A DNA stretch of 64,000 bases, taken from assembly GCF_019703515.2 (NCBI RefSeq), contig NC_059388.1:3147479-3211478 (forward strand). Reading direction: 5' to 3'. Each line of letters opens with the position of its first letter. The first letter of the stretch is position 1. The notes beneath the pieces were generated by a model. The model did not search any database and was not told the DNA's origin. It was given only the letters and a program-made list of their open reading frames with translations. Below are positions 63,270 to 64,000 of the stretch, in pieces. The stretch is from Myxocyprinus asiaticus. Its lineage: Eukaryota; Chordata; Actinopteri; Cypriniformes; Catostomidae. The position numbers and the translations under genes were made by a program.

Positions 63270-64000
63270 TATTATAATTTTTTTCTTCACATTTTAGAAT
63301 AATAGTAAAGTCATCAAAACTATGGAATAACATAAATGGAACTATGGGAATTATGTTGTGACTTAACAAAATCCAAAATAAATCAAAATTGTGTTATATT
63401 TTAGCATCTTCAAAGTAGTCACCCTTTGCCTAGAATTTGCAGACATGTACTCTTGACATTTTCTCAACCAACTTCTTGAGGTATCACCCTGGGATGCTTT
63501 TTAAACAGTATTGAAGGAGTTCCCATCTATGTTGGGCACTTATTGACTGCTTTTCTTTTTTATTTGGTCCAAGTCATCAATTTCAAAATCTTGTATGAAA
63601 TCTTAAGTTTTGGGCAATTTCAAGCATTGTATAGCCTTCATTCCTCAAAACAATGATTGACTGATGAGTTTCTAGAGAAATCTGTTTCTTTTTTGCCATT
63701 TTTGACCTAATATTGACCTTAAGACATGCCAGTCTATTGCATACTGTGGCAACTCAAAACAAACAAAGACAATGTTAAGCTTCATTTAACAAACCAAATA
63801 GCTTTCAACTGTGTTTGAAATAATGGCAAGTGATTTTTCTAGTACCAAATTAGCAATTTAGCATGATTACTCAAGGATAAGGTGTTGGAGTGATGTCTGC
63901 TGGAAATGGGGCCTGTCTAGATTTGATCAAAAATGACTTTTTTCAAATAGTGATGGTGCTGTTTTTTACATCAGTAATGTCCTGACTTTACTTTGTGATC
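63270..64000 (-). mobile_element. Tc1-like transposon sequence, possibly two joined remnants, runs off the window
   Basis: 63590-64000 is the reverse complement of the N-terminal and left-end part of the element at 45734-46968: CTAGAGAAATCTGTTTCTTT, TGACCTAATATTGACCTTAA and TTTTTTACATCAGTAATGTC. 63400-63580 (AAAGTAGTCACCCTTTGCCT, CATTTTCTCAACCAACTTCT) looks like the C-terminal and 3' part of a Tc1 transposase and is not present in that other copy. The right end lies beyond the window. Confidence 0.7.

Overview
This 64-kb window is nuclear DNA of a ray-finned fish. It is most likely a cypriniform (carp, loach or sucker relative), judging from the repeat families: a Tdr1-type Tc1 element, TTAA-flanked elements starting AGGGATAGTTCA, a tRNA-derived SINE of about 450 bp, Sleeping-Beauty-type Tc1 copies, L1 and L2 LINEs, and AT-rich microsatellites. 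Species cannot be read from the sequence. Coding sequence is sparse and split into short exons with GT/AG borders. I see no bacterial operons, CRISPR arrays or genuine tRNA/rRNA genes.

Two host genes are present, arranged head to head. On the minus strand is ceramide kinase (cerk), whose 13 coding exons run from about 47,760 down to the stop codon at 284. Exons 2-13 splice together with consistent phases at every junction. On the plus strand, the first two coding exons of tbc1d22a (a TBC-domain RabGAP) start at 51,499, and the rest of that gene lies beyond the window. The same divergent CERK/TBC1D22A pair exists on human chromosome 22q13, so this is conserved vertebrate synteny. Cerk phosphorylates ceramide to ceramide-1-phosphate at Golgi and plasma membranes. 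Tbc1d22a acts on Rab GTPases at the Golgi.

Layout. 1-283: cerk 3' UTR. 284-18,532: cerk exons 13 to 2, with introns carrying minisatellites, SINEs, a TTAA element and L2 fragments. 18,533-47,641: a 29-kb first intron made largely of mobile elements. It holds a Tc1 copy, L1 debris, a 12-kb multi-level nest of transposons (27,734-39,775), an almost full-length L2 LINE and two abutting Tc1 elements. 47,642-47,760: cerk exon 1. 48,461-50,794: a non-autonomous hAT element with perfect 8-bp target duplications, inserted between the two promoters. 51,299-52,472: tbc1d22a promoter and exons 1-2. 53,125 to the end: Tc1 remnants, a broken L2 and a 6.15-kb L1.

I found no new defence or biosynthetic system. 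The most unusual items are structural: a Gypsy insertion with inverted LTR ends flanked by a 5-bp duplication (36,568-38,831); an L1 copy whose 3' end is an antisense LTR plus poly(A), flanked by perfect target duplications (29,964-34,879); and a one-base frame break in the otherwise well-preserved cerk exon 1.
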